Source: DATAXP01 sp036272935 (GTDB lineage: Bacteria > Planctomycetota > Planctomycetia > Pirellulales > PNKZ01). From it: a stretch of DNA of 43,897 nt. The notes beneath the pieces were generated by a model. That model was not told the origin of the DNA. It saw nothing but the letters and a program-made list of their open reading frames with translations, and made no database searches. A program made the position numbers and the translations under genes. This document shows, one piece after another, positions 1-9,932 of the stretch. The first letter of the stretch is position 1; each line of letters opens with the position of its first letter. The stretch is from contig DATAXP010000093.1 in assembly GCA_036272935.1 (NCBI GenBank), positions 1 to 43,897 of the forward strand, written 5' to 3'.

Positions 1-630
1 GTGCAGTTCTATGCTTCGGCCACCGTGCCTGCTGTCCAGGCGGTGATCGACCAGGTGGCGTTCTACAACACCAATGCTTCGCCGACGATTTACGATCGCA
101 CCGCCAGCTTCACGCTTGCTGACAGCAAGGGAGTCGCGGCCTCACCGTCGACAGAGACGATTCACTTCGTCGCCTCGCCGCCGACGATTGGCAATGTGAA
201 TTCCTCAGTCAATTACTTCGTTGGCTCCGGGCCGACCAACGTAGCCGGCGGCGCCACGGTCACAGCGGGCAGCAACGGCTTGGCGGGGTCGAAGCTCACC
301 GTGAGCCTTGGCAATGCCGGCAGTGCCGACATGGTGACCGTCGTTGCCGGCGGCGGCATCACAGTCTCCGGCAGCCAGTTGCTGTACAACGGCACCGTGA
401 TCGCCAACTTCGCATCCGGTTCTGGTTCGACGCCACTCGTCGTGCAGTTCAACAGCGCAGCCACCGCCACGGCGGTGCAGGCCGTCGTCGAAGACGTGGC
501 GTACTACAACACGAATCCGTCGATGAGCGTTTACGATCGCACGGTTAGCTTCACGTTAGCCGACAACAAGGGAGTCGCTGCGAGTCCGATCAACGAGACG
601 ATCCACGTTGAAACCGCCCCACCGGCGTGA
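1..630 (+). CDS. Surface protein with beta-strand repeats, C-terminal part (5' end outside window)
   Basis: The frame is already open at base 1 and begins in the middle of a repeat unit, so the true start lies upstream of the window. About 1.4 copies of a roughly 145-residue repeat are visible. Each unit has a Gly/Ala/Thr/Val-rich beta-strand stretch, then a segment like VVQFNSAATATAVQAVVED, then YDRTVSFTLAD. Such units are typical of large secreted or cell-surface bacterial proteins. The same unit occurs twice in the next gene, so the two are paralogous at their C-termini. The protein ends TIHVETAPPA with no recognisable anchor. Function unknown; adhesion or matrix role is only inference. 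Confidence 0.8.
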   Translation: MQFYASATVPAVQAVIDQVAFYNTNASPTIYDRTASFTLADSKGVAASPSTETIHFVASPPTIGNVNSSVNYFVGSGPTNVAGGATVTAGSNGLAGSKLTVSLGNAGSADMVTVVAGGGITVSGSQLLYNGTVIANFASGSGSTPLVVQFNSAATATAVQAVVEDVAYYNTNPSMSVYDRTVSFTLADNKGVAASPINETIHVETAPPA

Positions 631-746
631 TGAACCTAGATGGCAGAAATCACGCACATTTAGGCCAAAATGCTTGCGTTTGGCAATTCTGCCAGTTAGC
701 GTGCTGCACAGCGAAGAGCGTATAGATTGTGCAGAGAGATCATGCT

Positions 747-3029
747 ATGAAGTTGCCCCGCTGGCTGCGCGGGCATCGCCGCTACGTCGCATCGAGGCAC
801 GCCGCTGGTGATCGCCGCCGACGGTTTCGCACGTTGGAATTCGAGTCGCTCGAAGGCCGCCGGCTGCTCGCGCTGACCCACATCATCGACGTGACGACCG
901 ACAGTGACGCCTCGACGCACACCGGCGTGTCGCTGCGCGACGCGATCGCCGCGGCCAACGCCGACGCCAAGAACGGCCAATCGGCCACGATCGTTTTCGA
1001 TTCGAGCATCAACGGCTTGCCGATCACGCTGGTGCAAGGCGATTTGGAACTTGGCGCCGGCGGCACCGGCAGCGGCGCGATCACGATCGACGGCGGCAAC
1101 CAGATGACCGTCAACGGCAACCACACCAGCGGCGTGTTTTTGGTCGACGCCAGTGTGACGGCCACGATCTCGGGACTGACGATCACCGGCGGCAATGCCA
1201 CCGACGGCGGCGGCATCAACAATGCCGGCACTCTGACCATCAGCAGCTCGACCGTCACCGGCAACAGCGCCGGTTCAGGGGGCGGCATTTACAACGACGG
1301 ATTGCTGACGATCGTCGGCTCGACGGTATCGGTCAACACCGCCGCCTCGCAATACGGTGGCGGCGGTGGAATCGAGAATTACGAAGGAGCACTGACGCTC
1401 AGCAACTCGACCGTCTCGGGCAATGTCGCCAACGGCGCGAATGCCTTTGGCGGCGGCATTCAGAACTTCTTCGGCGTGATGGAGATCAGCAATTCCACGA
1501 TCGCCTGCAACTCCGCCAGCGGACAATACGGTACAAGCGGCGGCATCGAGAACGACGCCTACGCCAGCCCCGCCCAGATGGTGATGGTCAACACCATCGT
1601 CGCGAAGAACACCGCCCACACGGCTCCCGATTTCGGTGGCATGCCGCTGGCTGCCGGCAGCACCAACGATCTGATCGGCATCGACAGCGGGTACTCGGGA
1701 CTGACCAACGGCAGCGACGACAATCAGGTTGGCAGCGCGGGCGATTCCGTCGATCCGTTGCTCGGTTCGTTGGCCAACTACGGCGGCGCCACGCAGACCA
1801 TGGCCTTGCGATCGACCAGCTCGGCAGTCAACGCCGGCGGCGCGGTCACCACGCTGGCCAGTTCGGTCAACGGCAGCGACACGACATTCTCGGTCAGCGT
1901 GCTGACGAATTTCGCGCTCATCGCCTCGACGCCGGGCAGCTACGTCATCCAAATCGACAGCGAGCAAATTCAGATCACCGGCTACAACACCTCGACGCAG
2001 ATGGTCACGGTCGTGCGCGGCTACAACCAAACCACCGCCACCGGCCACAATGCCGGCGCCGCGGTCATGCTGCCGTACGACCAGATCGGCGACTCCCGGG
2101 TCGGCATCGCCGATATCGGGGCGTACGAGTTCCACGGAATGCCCGCGTCGATTGGCAATTTCGGCTCGACGGTCAACTACACCGCTCAAGGCCCCGCAGT
2201 GGCGTTGGCCGCAGCGGCGACGGTCACGGCCGGGGGCAACGGGTTGGCCAACTCGAAGCTCACCGTGTCGATCGGCACTTCCGGGAGCTACGATGTCGCC
2301 ACGATTGCCGTCGGTAACGGCGTCACGATCTCCAATAGCGCACTGAGCTACAGCGGCAAGGTGATCGGCTATTTCGCCGCCAGTTCCGGAGCGTCGCCGC
2401 TGGTGGTGCAATTCACCAGCGTGGCAACTGCCGCTGCCGTGCAGGCGGTGATCGACGACGTGGTCTTCTCGAACACCTATGCCGGCACCTGGATCTACGA
2501 TCGCACCGCGTCGTTCCAACTGACCGACGCCAACAACGTCATCTCGGCGGCAACGACCGAGATGATCCATTTCATCGCGGCAGCCCCGGTGGTGAGCAAT
2601 CTTGGCTCCGCCGCGAGCTACACGGCCGGCAGCGGACCGACCGTTGTCGCCGGCTCAGCGACGGTTTCTGGTGCGAACGACTTGCAGAACTCGAAACTCG
2701 TCGTGTCGCTCGGCAACGCCGGCATGACCGACGCGCTGGTGATCTCCGCCGGCAGCGGTATCACCGTGAACGGCAACCAGGTGCTATACAACGGCACGCT
2801 CATTGGCTGGTACTCGGTCGGCTCGGGATCGACGCCGCTGGTCGTCCAGTTCAACCGCGCTGCGAGCGTGGCCGCGGTGCAAGCGGTGGTCGACGACATC
2901 GCCTATTACAACACCAACGCCGGGATGAGCGTTTACGACCGCACGATCGACTTCTCGCTGACCGACGGCTTCGGGAACAGCTCATCGCTGGCGAGCAAAA
3001 CGGTCCACGTCAGCGATCCAACCCCGTAG
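747..3029 (+). CDS. Secreted CSLREA / choice-of-anchor Q-like beta-helix protein with LEPR-XLL-type N-terminus
   Basis: A 760-residue protein. The N-terminus is basic and carries FRTLEFESLEGRRLLAL, the LEPR-XLL-type motif found on many planctomycete exported proteins. VSLRDAIAAAN is the CSLREA-type motif. Residues about 110-290 are a Gly/Asn/Ser/Thr ladder (GGGINNAGTLTIS, GGGIYNDGLLTI) expected to fold as a right-handed beta-helix, and DPLLGSLANYGGATQTMAL resembles the choice-of-anchor Q region. The last 300 residues are two copies of the roughly 145-residue repeat seen in the preceding gene. ATG 747 is preferred over an in-frame GTG at 729, because it follows a GAGAG box at suitable distance and begins MKLPRWLRGHRR. 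Surface structural role is inferred; no catalytic motif was seen. Confidence 0.85.
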   Translation: MKLPRWLRGHRRYVASRHAAGDRRRRFRTLEFESLEGRRLLALTHIIDVTTDSDASTHTGVSLRDAIAAANADAKNGQSATIVFDSSINGLPITLVQGDLELGAGGTGSGAITIDGGNQMTVNGNHTSGVFLVDASVTATISGLTITGGNATDGGGINNAGTLTISSSTVTGNSAGSGGGIYNDGLLTIVGSTVSVNTAASQYGGGGGIENYEGALTLSNSTVSGNVANGANAFGGGIQNFFGVMEISNSTIACNSASGQYGTSGGIENDAYASPAQMVMVNTIVAKNTAHTAPDFGGMPLAAGSTNDLIGIDSGYSGLTNGSDDNQVGSAGDSVDPLLGSLANYGGATQTMALRSTSSAVNAGGAVTTLASSVNGSDTTFSVSVLTNFALIASTPGSYVIQIDSEQIQITGYNTSTQMVTVVRGYNQTTATGHNAGAAVMLPYDQIGDSRVGIADIGAYEFHGMPASIGNFGSTVNYTAQGPAVALAAAATVTAGGNGLANSKLTVSIGTSGSYDVATIAVGNGVTISNSALSYSGKVIGYFAASSGASPLVVQFTSVATAAAVQAVIDDVVFSNTYAGTWIYDRTASFQLTDANNVISAATTEMIHFIAAAPVVSNLGSAASYTAGSGPTVVAGSATVSGANDLQNSKLVVSLGNAGMTDALVISAGSGITVNGNQVLYNGTLIGWYSVGSGSTPLVVQFNRAASVAAVQAVVDDIAYYNTNAGMSVYDRTIDFSLTDGFGNSSSLASKTVHVSDPTP

Positions 3030-3094
3030 CAGTTGGTCCCGCTTTCGGATCGGCACCGGCGGCATCAGTACCAGAAGCCGGAAGGATGTCGAGC

Positions 3095-4042
3095 ATGAAG
3101 GGAAGCAGGCCAAGGATTGTTGTCGTCGGCTCGATCGGCCGCGATTTGGTCTATCGCGTCGAGCACCTGCCTCGTGCTGGCGAAACAGTCACCGGCACGG
3201 ACATGCGTTGGTTCCCCGGCGGCAAGGGGGCGAACCAGGCAGTTGCGGCGGTCCGACTTGGCGCCGACGTCACGCTGGTCGGCCGAGTGGGTGACGATGA
3301 ACACGGCGCGGTGATCCGCGCGGCACTCGTCGCCGCCGGCATCGACGACTCGGCCTTGCAGACGACTTCCCGCTGCACCAGCCAGGTGGCGATCATCGCC
3401 GTCGATCGGCAAGGACAGAACACAATCGCTGTGGTGCCGGGGGCAAGTGCGCGGCTCTCGCCGGCCGACGTGGGGCGGTTCGAAACGGTCATCGCCGCAG
3501 CGGACGCCGTGCTGGTGCAGTTGGAGGTGCCGGTCGAAACATCGATCGCGGCCATCGCCGCCGCGCGCCGGCATGGCGTCGTGTCGATCGTCGATCCGGC
3601 CCCGGTGCCGAGCACGCCGGTGCCGCGCGAGCTGTGGAATGCCGACATCGTCAACCCGAATCAGACCGAGGCCGAGGCGATCACCGGCGTCGCGGTCCCC
3701 GGACCGGCCAGTGCGCCCGTGGCAACCGATGCCCTGCGACGGCTCGGCGCTCGTGCGGTGGTGTTGAAGCTCGGCGAGCACGGAGCGTATCTGTGCGACG
3801 GCGATCGCGAAGGTGTCCAGGTGCCGAGCTGGCCGGTCGCGGCCATTGATGTGACGGCGGCCGGTGATGCTTTCACCGCGGCGCTAGCCATTGCATGGGT
3901 CGAAGGCCGCTCGCCCACCGACGCCGTGCGCTTCGCCGCCGCGGCCGGGGCACTGGCCACGACGCGCCTCGGCGCCCAGCCGGCGCTACCACATCGGGCC
4001 GAAGTCGACGCCTTGGTGGGACCATACCTCCGTCGGCCGTGA
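3095..4042 (+). CDS. rbsK: Ribokinase-like PfkB-family sugar kinase
   Basis: A 315-residue PfkB-family carbohydrate kinase, probably phosphorylating ribose or a similar sugar or nucleoside with ATP in the cytoplasm. The N-terminal lid region has GSIGRDLVYRVEHLPRAGET; GGKGANQAVAA is PfkB signature 1 (about residue 42); DVTAAGDAFTAAL near residue 250 is signature 2 with the catalytic Asp. The length is normal. An in-frame ATG nine bases upstream (3086) touches the GGAAGG box, whereas ATG 3095 is 9 bases from it, so 3095 is chosen. The stop codon overlaps the -35-like part of the nadA promoter. Exact substrate cannot be read from sequence; PfkB kinases are often mis-assigned among ribose, fructose and nucleosides. 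Confidence 0.85.
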   Translation: MKGSRPRIVVVGSIGRDLVYRVEHLPRAGETVTGTDMRWFPGGKGANQAVAAVRLGADVTLVGRVGDDEHGAVIRAALVAAGIDDSALQTTSRCTSQVAIIAVDRQGQNTIAVVPGASARLSPADVGRFETVIAAADAVLVQLEVPVETSIAAIAAARRHGVVSIVDPAPVPSTPVPRELWNADIVNPNQTEAEAITGVAVPGPASAPVATDALRRLGARAVVLKLGEHGAYLCDGDREGVQVPSWPVAAIDVTAAGDAFTAALAIAWVEGRSPTDAVRFAAAAGALATTRLGAQPALPHRAEVDALVGPYLRRP

Positions 4043-4067
4043 AACCGCACGGCGAGCGGGTTATAAT
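4039..4067 (+). promoter_or_regulatory. Promoter of nadA, predicted leaderless
   Basis: GTGAAA (4039-4044, 4 of 6 to the sigma-70 -35 consensus), a 17-base spacer, and a perfect TATAAT (4062-4067). Only 6 bases (TAGGGC) separate the hexamer from the ATG at 4074, which puts the predicted transcription start at or next to the first base of the start codon. It lies over the end of the ribokinase gene. Confidence 0.6.
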
Positions 4068-4073
4068 TAGGGC

Positions 4074-5219
4074 ATGTCTATCGTTGCTGCGTCGACTACT
4101 CACCAGAGTTTCGAGTTTCCCCCCTACCGATCGCTCGACAACGCGACCTTGGCGTCGCGCATCCAGGCGGTGCGCGCCGAGATGGGCTCGCGACTGTTGG
4201 TGCTGGGACACCATTACCAGCAGGACGAGGTGATCGCCCATGCGGACTTGCGCGGCGACAGTTACCAGCTCAGCAAGATGGCGGCCGACAGCCGTGATTG
4301 CCGGGCGATCGCATTCTGCGGCGTCCACTTCATGGCCGAGACGGCCGACGTCCTGGCCAACCGCCCGCAACGGCTCGCCGAGCGCGGCGGAGAGCGCGTG
4401 ACCGTGGTGCTGCCCGACCTGGCCGCCGGATGCTCGATGGCCGACATGGCGATGATCGACCAGGTCGAGGCCTGCTGGGCCGACTTGGGCGAGGTGATCG
4501 ACACGTCCGACATCACGCCGGTGACGTACATCAACTCGGCAGCCAGCCTGAAGGCGTTCTGCGGCCGGCACGGTGGGATCGTCTGTACGTCGAGCAATGC
4601 CGAGGCGGTGCTGCGCTGGGCATTCGCGCGCACGAAGCGCGTGCTATTCTTTCCCGATCAGCACCTGGGGCGGAACACGGCCTTGGGCATGGGCGTCGGC
4701 GCCGACGAGATGCCGGTCTGGAATCCGCATGCCGACGAGTTGGGGGGCAACACCGTCGAGCAGCTCGAGCGCAGCCGCGTGCTGCTGTGGCAGGGGCATT
4801 GCAGCGTCCACGCGATGTTCCGCCTCGAGCACGTCGAGCAGTTCCGAGCCAAGATTCCGGGGATCAAGGTGCTGGTGCATCCCGAGTGCCAGCGCGAAGT
4901 CGTCGAGCGCGCCGACGTGTTCGGCTCGACCGGCAAGATCATCCGCGAGGTCGAGGCGGCGCCGCCGGGCACGAAGTGGGCGATCGGCACCGAGCTGCAC
5001 CTGGTCAACCGCTTGAAGCACGAGCATCCCGGGCAGGAGATCCACTTCCTGAGCCCGATCGTCTGCATGTGCGCGACGATGTACCGGATCGACCTGGCCC
5101 ACTTGTGCTGGTCGCTGGAGAACCTGGCAGCCGGCACGCCGGTGAACGTGATCCGCGTGGACGACGAGACGGCCCGCTGGTCGTTGGTGGCGCTGGAGCG
5201 GATGCTCGAAGTGAAATGA
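4074..5219 (+). CDS. nadA: Quinolinate synthase NadA
   Basis: A 381-residue [4Fe-4S] enzyme that condenses iminoaspartate with dihydroxyacetone phosphate to quinolinate, in de novo NAD synthesis. Visible family marks: VLGHHYQQDEVI near residue 44, GDSYQLSK, FCGVHFMAET (82), DLAAGCSMAD (Cys120), FFPDQHLGRNTA (substrate loop), GHCSVH (Cys243), VHPEC and CMCATMYRI (Cys331/333). Cys120, Cys243 and one of Cys331/333 sit in contexts expected for the three cluster ligands. The length suits the longer NadA subtype. No nadB or nadC is nearby. The gene follows ribokinase by 31 bases but has its own strong -10 element only 6 bases before the ATG. Confidence 0.97.
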   Translation: MSIVAASTTHQSFEFPPYRSLDNATLASRIQAVRAEMGSRLLVLGHHYQQDEVIAHADLRGDSYQLSKMAADSRDCRAIAFCGVHFMAETADVLANRPQRLAERGGERVTVVLPDLAAGCSMADMAMIDQVEACWADLGEVIDTSDITPVTYINSAASLKAFCGRHGGIVCTSSNAEAVLRWAFARTKRVLFFPDQHLGRNTALGMGVGADEMPVWNPHADELGGNTVEQLERSRVLLWQGHCSVHAMFRLEHVEQFRAKIPGIKVLVHPECQREVVERADVFGSTGKIIREVEAAPPGTKWAIGTELHLVNRLKHEHPGQEIHFLSPIVCMCATMYRIDLAHLCWSLENLAAGTPVNVIRVDDETARWSLVALERMLEVK

Positions 5220-5232
5220 ACAGCGTGAAATG

Positions 5233-5262
5233 AAAAAAGCCCCCGGCGACTCGCCGGGGGCT
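5233..5262 (-). terminator. Intrinsic terminator for the Cys/Gly-rich gene
   Basis: A perfect 11-bp GC-rich stem (AGCCCCCGGCG / CGCCGGGGGCT, 5238-5262) with a 3-base loop. Six A residues at 5233-5238 give a U-tract only when read on the minus strand, so it serves the gene at 5413-6024. It also lies 20 bases past the nadA stop, where the hairpin alone may stall transcription from the other side. Confidence 0.75.
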
Positions 5263-5378
5263 AGAGCGGTTTCATGTTTGGTGTAGCGGAATTTCGCAGC
5301 TAGCACCGCCAGAATCCTCGTGAAACATCGCATGGATTGGCGTGCTAGCGTCGCCATAGCTATCGTGAAACCGCTCTA
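5262..5378. repeat. 117-bp MITE-like element with 13-bp perfect terminal inverted repeats
   Basis: TAGAGCGGTTTCA at 5262-5274 is exactly inverted at 5366-5378. Inside, GCTAGCACCGCC pairs nearly perfectly with GGCGTGCTAGC, so the whole element can fold into a long hairpin. No coding frame is credible in it. The left end resembles the sequence at 12523 (TAGAGCG, a T-run, then TGTAGCGG), which suggests a dispersed family. It sits between nadA and the minus-strand Cys/Gly-rich gene, directly abutting the terminator stem. Confidence 0.7.
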
Positions 5379-5412
5379 ATGTTTTCGTGCTCCGCGTTCG
5401 TCTGGGTACCGC

Positions 5413-6024
5413 TTACGGTCCGATCGATGGCGGGTTGGGGTTCAAGAAGTCGCGCGGACCGCGGGTGGTGTAGTACGGATAGGCGACCTGTCCGCACTGG
5501 GGACTGGCGTAGCGCTGCTGGCCCCACGGCCACATTCCCGGCGGGCCACCGGGAGCAGCCGGCCGACGGCTAAAGCACTTTGACGGGCTTTTGCCCACGT
5601 ATCCGGGACCGGTGCAGGTCGAACCGTCGCAGTAGCCATCGTAGTTGGTGAGGTTGTATTTCGACCCGTCCGCTTCGCAGTTGTACGAGGCGCCGCCGCC
5701 TGCGCAACCGCCGCCTGCGCAACCACCGTCGCCGGGGGCGCAGCCGCCGCCGGCCCATGGGCCAATGCCAGGACCGCCGTTGGGGCCGCCGTAGCCTGAG
5801 CTGCAGCCGCCGCCCATGCACGGACCGCCGCCGCCTTGCGTGCACGGAGGGCAACCGTCCGAACAAGGCGAGCAGCCATCGCAGCCGCCTTGCTGCATGC
5901 ACGGACCGCACCCGGCAGGAATCGGATAGCACTTCGGGCAGCAGAACAGGCGGTCGAGCAGGCAGCAGCCGCTGCCCGAGCCCATGGCCACCGCAATCAA
6001 GGTTGCCAGCAACATCCGTTTCAT
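5413..6024 (-). CDS. Exported Cys/Gly-rich small protein, possible lipoprotein
   Basis: A 203-residue protein with an N-terminal export signal (MKRMLLATLIAVAMGSGSGCC). The Cys after GSG could be a lipobox Cys, although the -3 residue is not the usual Leu. The mature part has about 22 Cys (around 11 percent) in CPKC, GCGPC, DGCSPC and CPPC patterns plus GGGC stretches, then a Pro/Tyr-rich tail. An AAAGGA box lies 11 bases before the ATG. Cys-rich envelope proteins are known from planctomycetes, so disulfide cross-linking at the cell surface is a reasonable inference. No enzymatic family is recognised. A strong terminator lies 150 bases past the stop. Confidence 0.75.
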   Translation of the reverse strand: MKRMLLATLIAVAMGSGSGCCLLDRLFCCPKCYPIPAGCGPCMQQGGCDGCSPCSDGCPPCTQGGGGPCMGGGCSSGYGGPNGGPGIGPWAGGGCAPGDGGCAGGGCAGGGASYNCEADGSKYNLTNYDGYCDGSTCTGPGYVGKSPSKCFSRRPAAPGGPPGMWPWGQQRYASPQCGQVAYPYYTTRGPRDFLNPNPPSIGP

Positions 6025-6354
6025 GGGGCCAAGTCCTTTGTCTCTCTCGTTGGGTCGGTCGGCGTAGAAAAACCGCCAAATGTCATATCGTCCGATCGAC
6101 CGGCAAAATTGAAGCTTTCGGGAGAAGCGCTACGCCCGGCGCCACCGTACCGGGGCGGGGTGATGCTGGCACGCTTGTGTTTGATCGCGGTGCATCGCGC
6201 TGCAGCTTGACCCACCCGACGGTTGCTCGTGCGGTCGCCGCGGTCGGGCTTGGCCCTAACTTGGCGCTGTGCTAAAAGATCGGCTCGATTCCTCCCGCGC
6301 CGGCCAATGGATTGCCGGCCAAGCTGGCCAGGGGGCCCTCGGGCGACCACACGG

Positions 6355-8363
<2,009 letters not shown>

Positions 8364-8367
<4 letters not shown>

Positions 8368-8420
8368 GGTGGGCTCTGCCAACCGCCTCTCATGCGCATG
8401 GCGGGCGCAGCCCACCCTAC
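8364..8420. repeat. Palindromic intergenic repeat between convergent genes
   Basis: GTAGGGTGGGCT at the left end pairs with AGCCCACCCTAC at the right end, with a partly paired centre. The left arm contains the stop codon of the ABC exporter (8365-8367) and the right arm ends 2 bases before the stop codon of the convergent ceramidase-like gene. It could act as a shared stabilising or terminating hairpin. There is no U-tract, so a classical terminator is not claimed. Confidence 0.65.
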
Positions 8421-8422
8421 TT

Positions 8423-9862
8423 CTACGGCGTCTTCAGCGAATCGAGCATTTCCAGCAGCGCGTCGGTGAGCTTGCGCGAGGCGTTCACTTCCACGTTGTT
8501 GGTGCCCAGCCAGGTTTCGTAGCCCCCCAGGCGATGCTGCTCCGGCGTTGGCAGGTAGCCGTAGCTGCCGTTGGCCAGCTCGATCGTGAACGTCGGCCGC
8601 CAGGGGCTGCGCTGTTTGATCCCGAGGCCTGTCTCGCAAAACGTCTCGAACGGGCTGGTCGCGATTCCCACGTCGCCGATCCGCAGCGCTTGCAGAACGA
8701 TCGTCACCTCGTCCGGGGCACTGGCGAGTTCGATCGCCCGCTGGGCATACGCCACGTCGCGCGGATGGTCGGGCTTGCGGCTGCCGGCGACCAGTTGCTT
8801 CGCCCGCTCGAGCAGCTCCGCCGACGGCTTGCGCACTGCCAGGCTCATCTCGCGCTCGGTCATTCCCAGCGGCGCCGAGTTGTGAAACGCCACGGTTTGA
8901 TGGACGCGGTACACCTCGGCCGCCACGGCTCGCGCCACCTGCCGCATCCGCTCGTATGGCGGCTGACGCGGCCGCGGGCACAGAAAGTCGATGTTGTTGA
9001 TGTCGCCGCTGGTGCCGTTGCTCATCACGCCGACGAACGGAGGATCGAGCCGATCGGCACCGAGCAGCCGCTGAATCTCGTCGGCGAACATGGCGAAGTA
9101 GTCGGCCGAGATCACCGGGCCTTTCACGCCGCCGACGTAGTGCAGCGAGTAATTCGCCAACAGAGCGATCGGTCGGCCATCGCGCGATTGGATTGAGAGA
9201 AAACCGACTTCCGGATCGGTCGGCCCGGCAGGCTCCAGCAAGTTCGGGCTGCCGCCGGGCGGGTTCATTCGCACTTGGTCGACACCGTCGAACGGATTCC
9301 GCAGGTCGGGCCCGGGCTTCATGTGCCAGCGGCGGTTGAACACCTGCTCCGGCTCGCGGCCCACGCCCCAGCCGATGCGTGCCGGCTCCAGATTGTTCAC
9401 GGCCCGCGCCAGTCCGTCGGCAATCCGCTGCGCGAGAAACCGTTGGTAGTCGGTCAACTCGGCGTCGGGCGTCATCCGGCTGCTGTAACGGGCACTGGGA
9501 CCTGAATGCGTGTGCGTGGCTGAAATCAAGATGCGATCGGCCGGAATCTTTGTTGCCGCGCTAGCCAGGCGTTTCGCTTCGTCGCAGCATTCGCGGACGA
9601 TGCCCAGATTGTCGCACACCACGATTCCCAACCGAGTCATGCCGTCGTCGAGCACCAGGCAGCGGGCGCGCAGCTCGTCGTGGATGCCGGTGGCCAGCGG
9701 CGACTCGAACCCACCGACGATCGGCACTCCCAGCGGCGGCGTGATGTTGCTTGTGGCGGCGCCAGCGAGGAACTCGGCGCTCTCGGCGGCGAGAATCTGC
9801 GCGGCACCAACGACGATGACGGCGGCAGCAAGCAAAACGGATCGTGGCGTGACGGCGGGCAT
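8423..9862 (-). CDS. Secreted neutral/alkaline non-lysosomal ceramidase-like protein
   Basis: A 479-residue protein with a signal peptide (PRSVLLAAAVIVVGAAQILAA) and the N-terminal domain of the neutral ceramidase family, whose members are zinc amidases cleaving N-acyl groups. Visible marks: GAATSNITPPLGVPIVGGF, VVCDNLGIV, ISATHTHSGP (zinc-binding His pair), ANYSLHYVGG and MSNGTSGDINN (catalytic Ser region). It is shorter than true ceramidases (about 650-700) and lacks their C-terminal Ig-like domain, as do many planctomycete homologues. These are often annotated hypothetical, so the substrate is uncertain. ATG 9862 places the signal peptide at the start; an in-frame GTG at 9904 would add an unlikely prefix. 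Divergent from the next gene with a 70-base spacer. Confidence 0.8.
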   Translation of the reverse strand: MPAVTPRSVLLAAAVIVVGAAQILAAESAEFLAGAATSNITPPLGVPIVGGFESPLATGIHDELRARCLVLDDGMTRLGIVVCDNLGIVRECCDEAKRLASAATKIPADRILISATHTHSGPSARYSSRMTPDAELTDYQRFLAQRIADGLARAVNNLEPARIGWGVGREPEQVFNRRWHMKPGPDLRNPFDGVDQVRMNPPGGSPNLLEPAGPTDPEVGFLSIQSRDGRPIALLANYSLHYVGGVKGPVISADYFAMFADEIQRLLGADRLDPPFVGVMSNGTSGDINNIDFLCPRPRQPPYERMRQVARAVAAEVYRVHQTVAFHNSAPLGMTEREMSLAVRKPSAELLERAKQLVAGSRKPDHPRDVAYAQRAIELASAPDEVTIVLQALRIGDVGIATSPFETFCETGLGIKQRSPWRPTFTIELANGSYGYLPTPEQHRLGGYETWLGTNNVEVNASRKLTDALLEMLDSLKTP

Positions 9863-9932
9863 TGTGGCTCGGGGGCTGGTATCATCGGCTACTGAAACGA
9901 CCACCGCCTCTTTTAATCGAGCGCACGCGCCA

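Noticed and set aside
1275..2570. Long antisense frame over the CSLREA protein
   Set aside because: It mirrors the GC-rich codon pattern of the real gene on the plus strand and has no family motif or start context.
5757..6275. Plus-strand frames opposite the Cys/Gly-rich gene
   Set aside because: Arg/Ser-rich shadow of the Gly/Cys codons, overlapping the signal-peptide gene and its upstream region.
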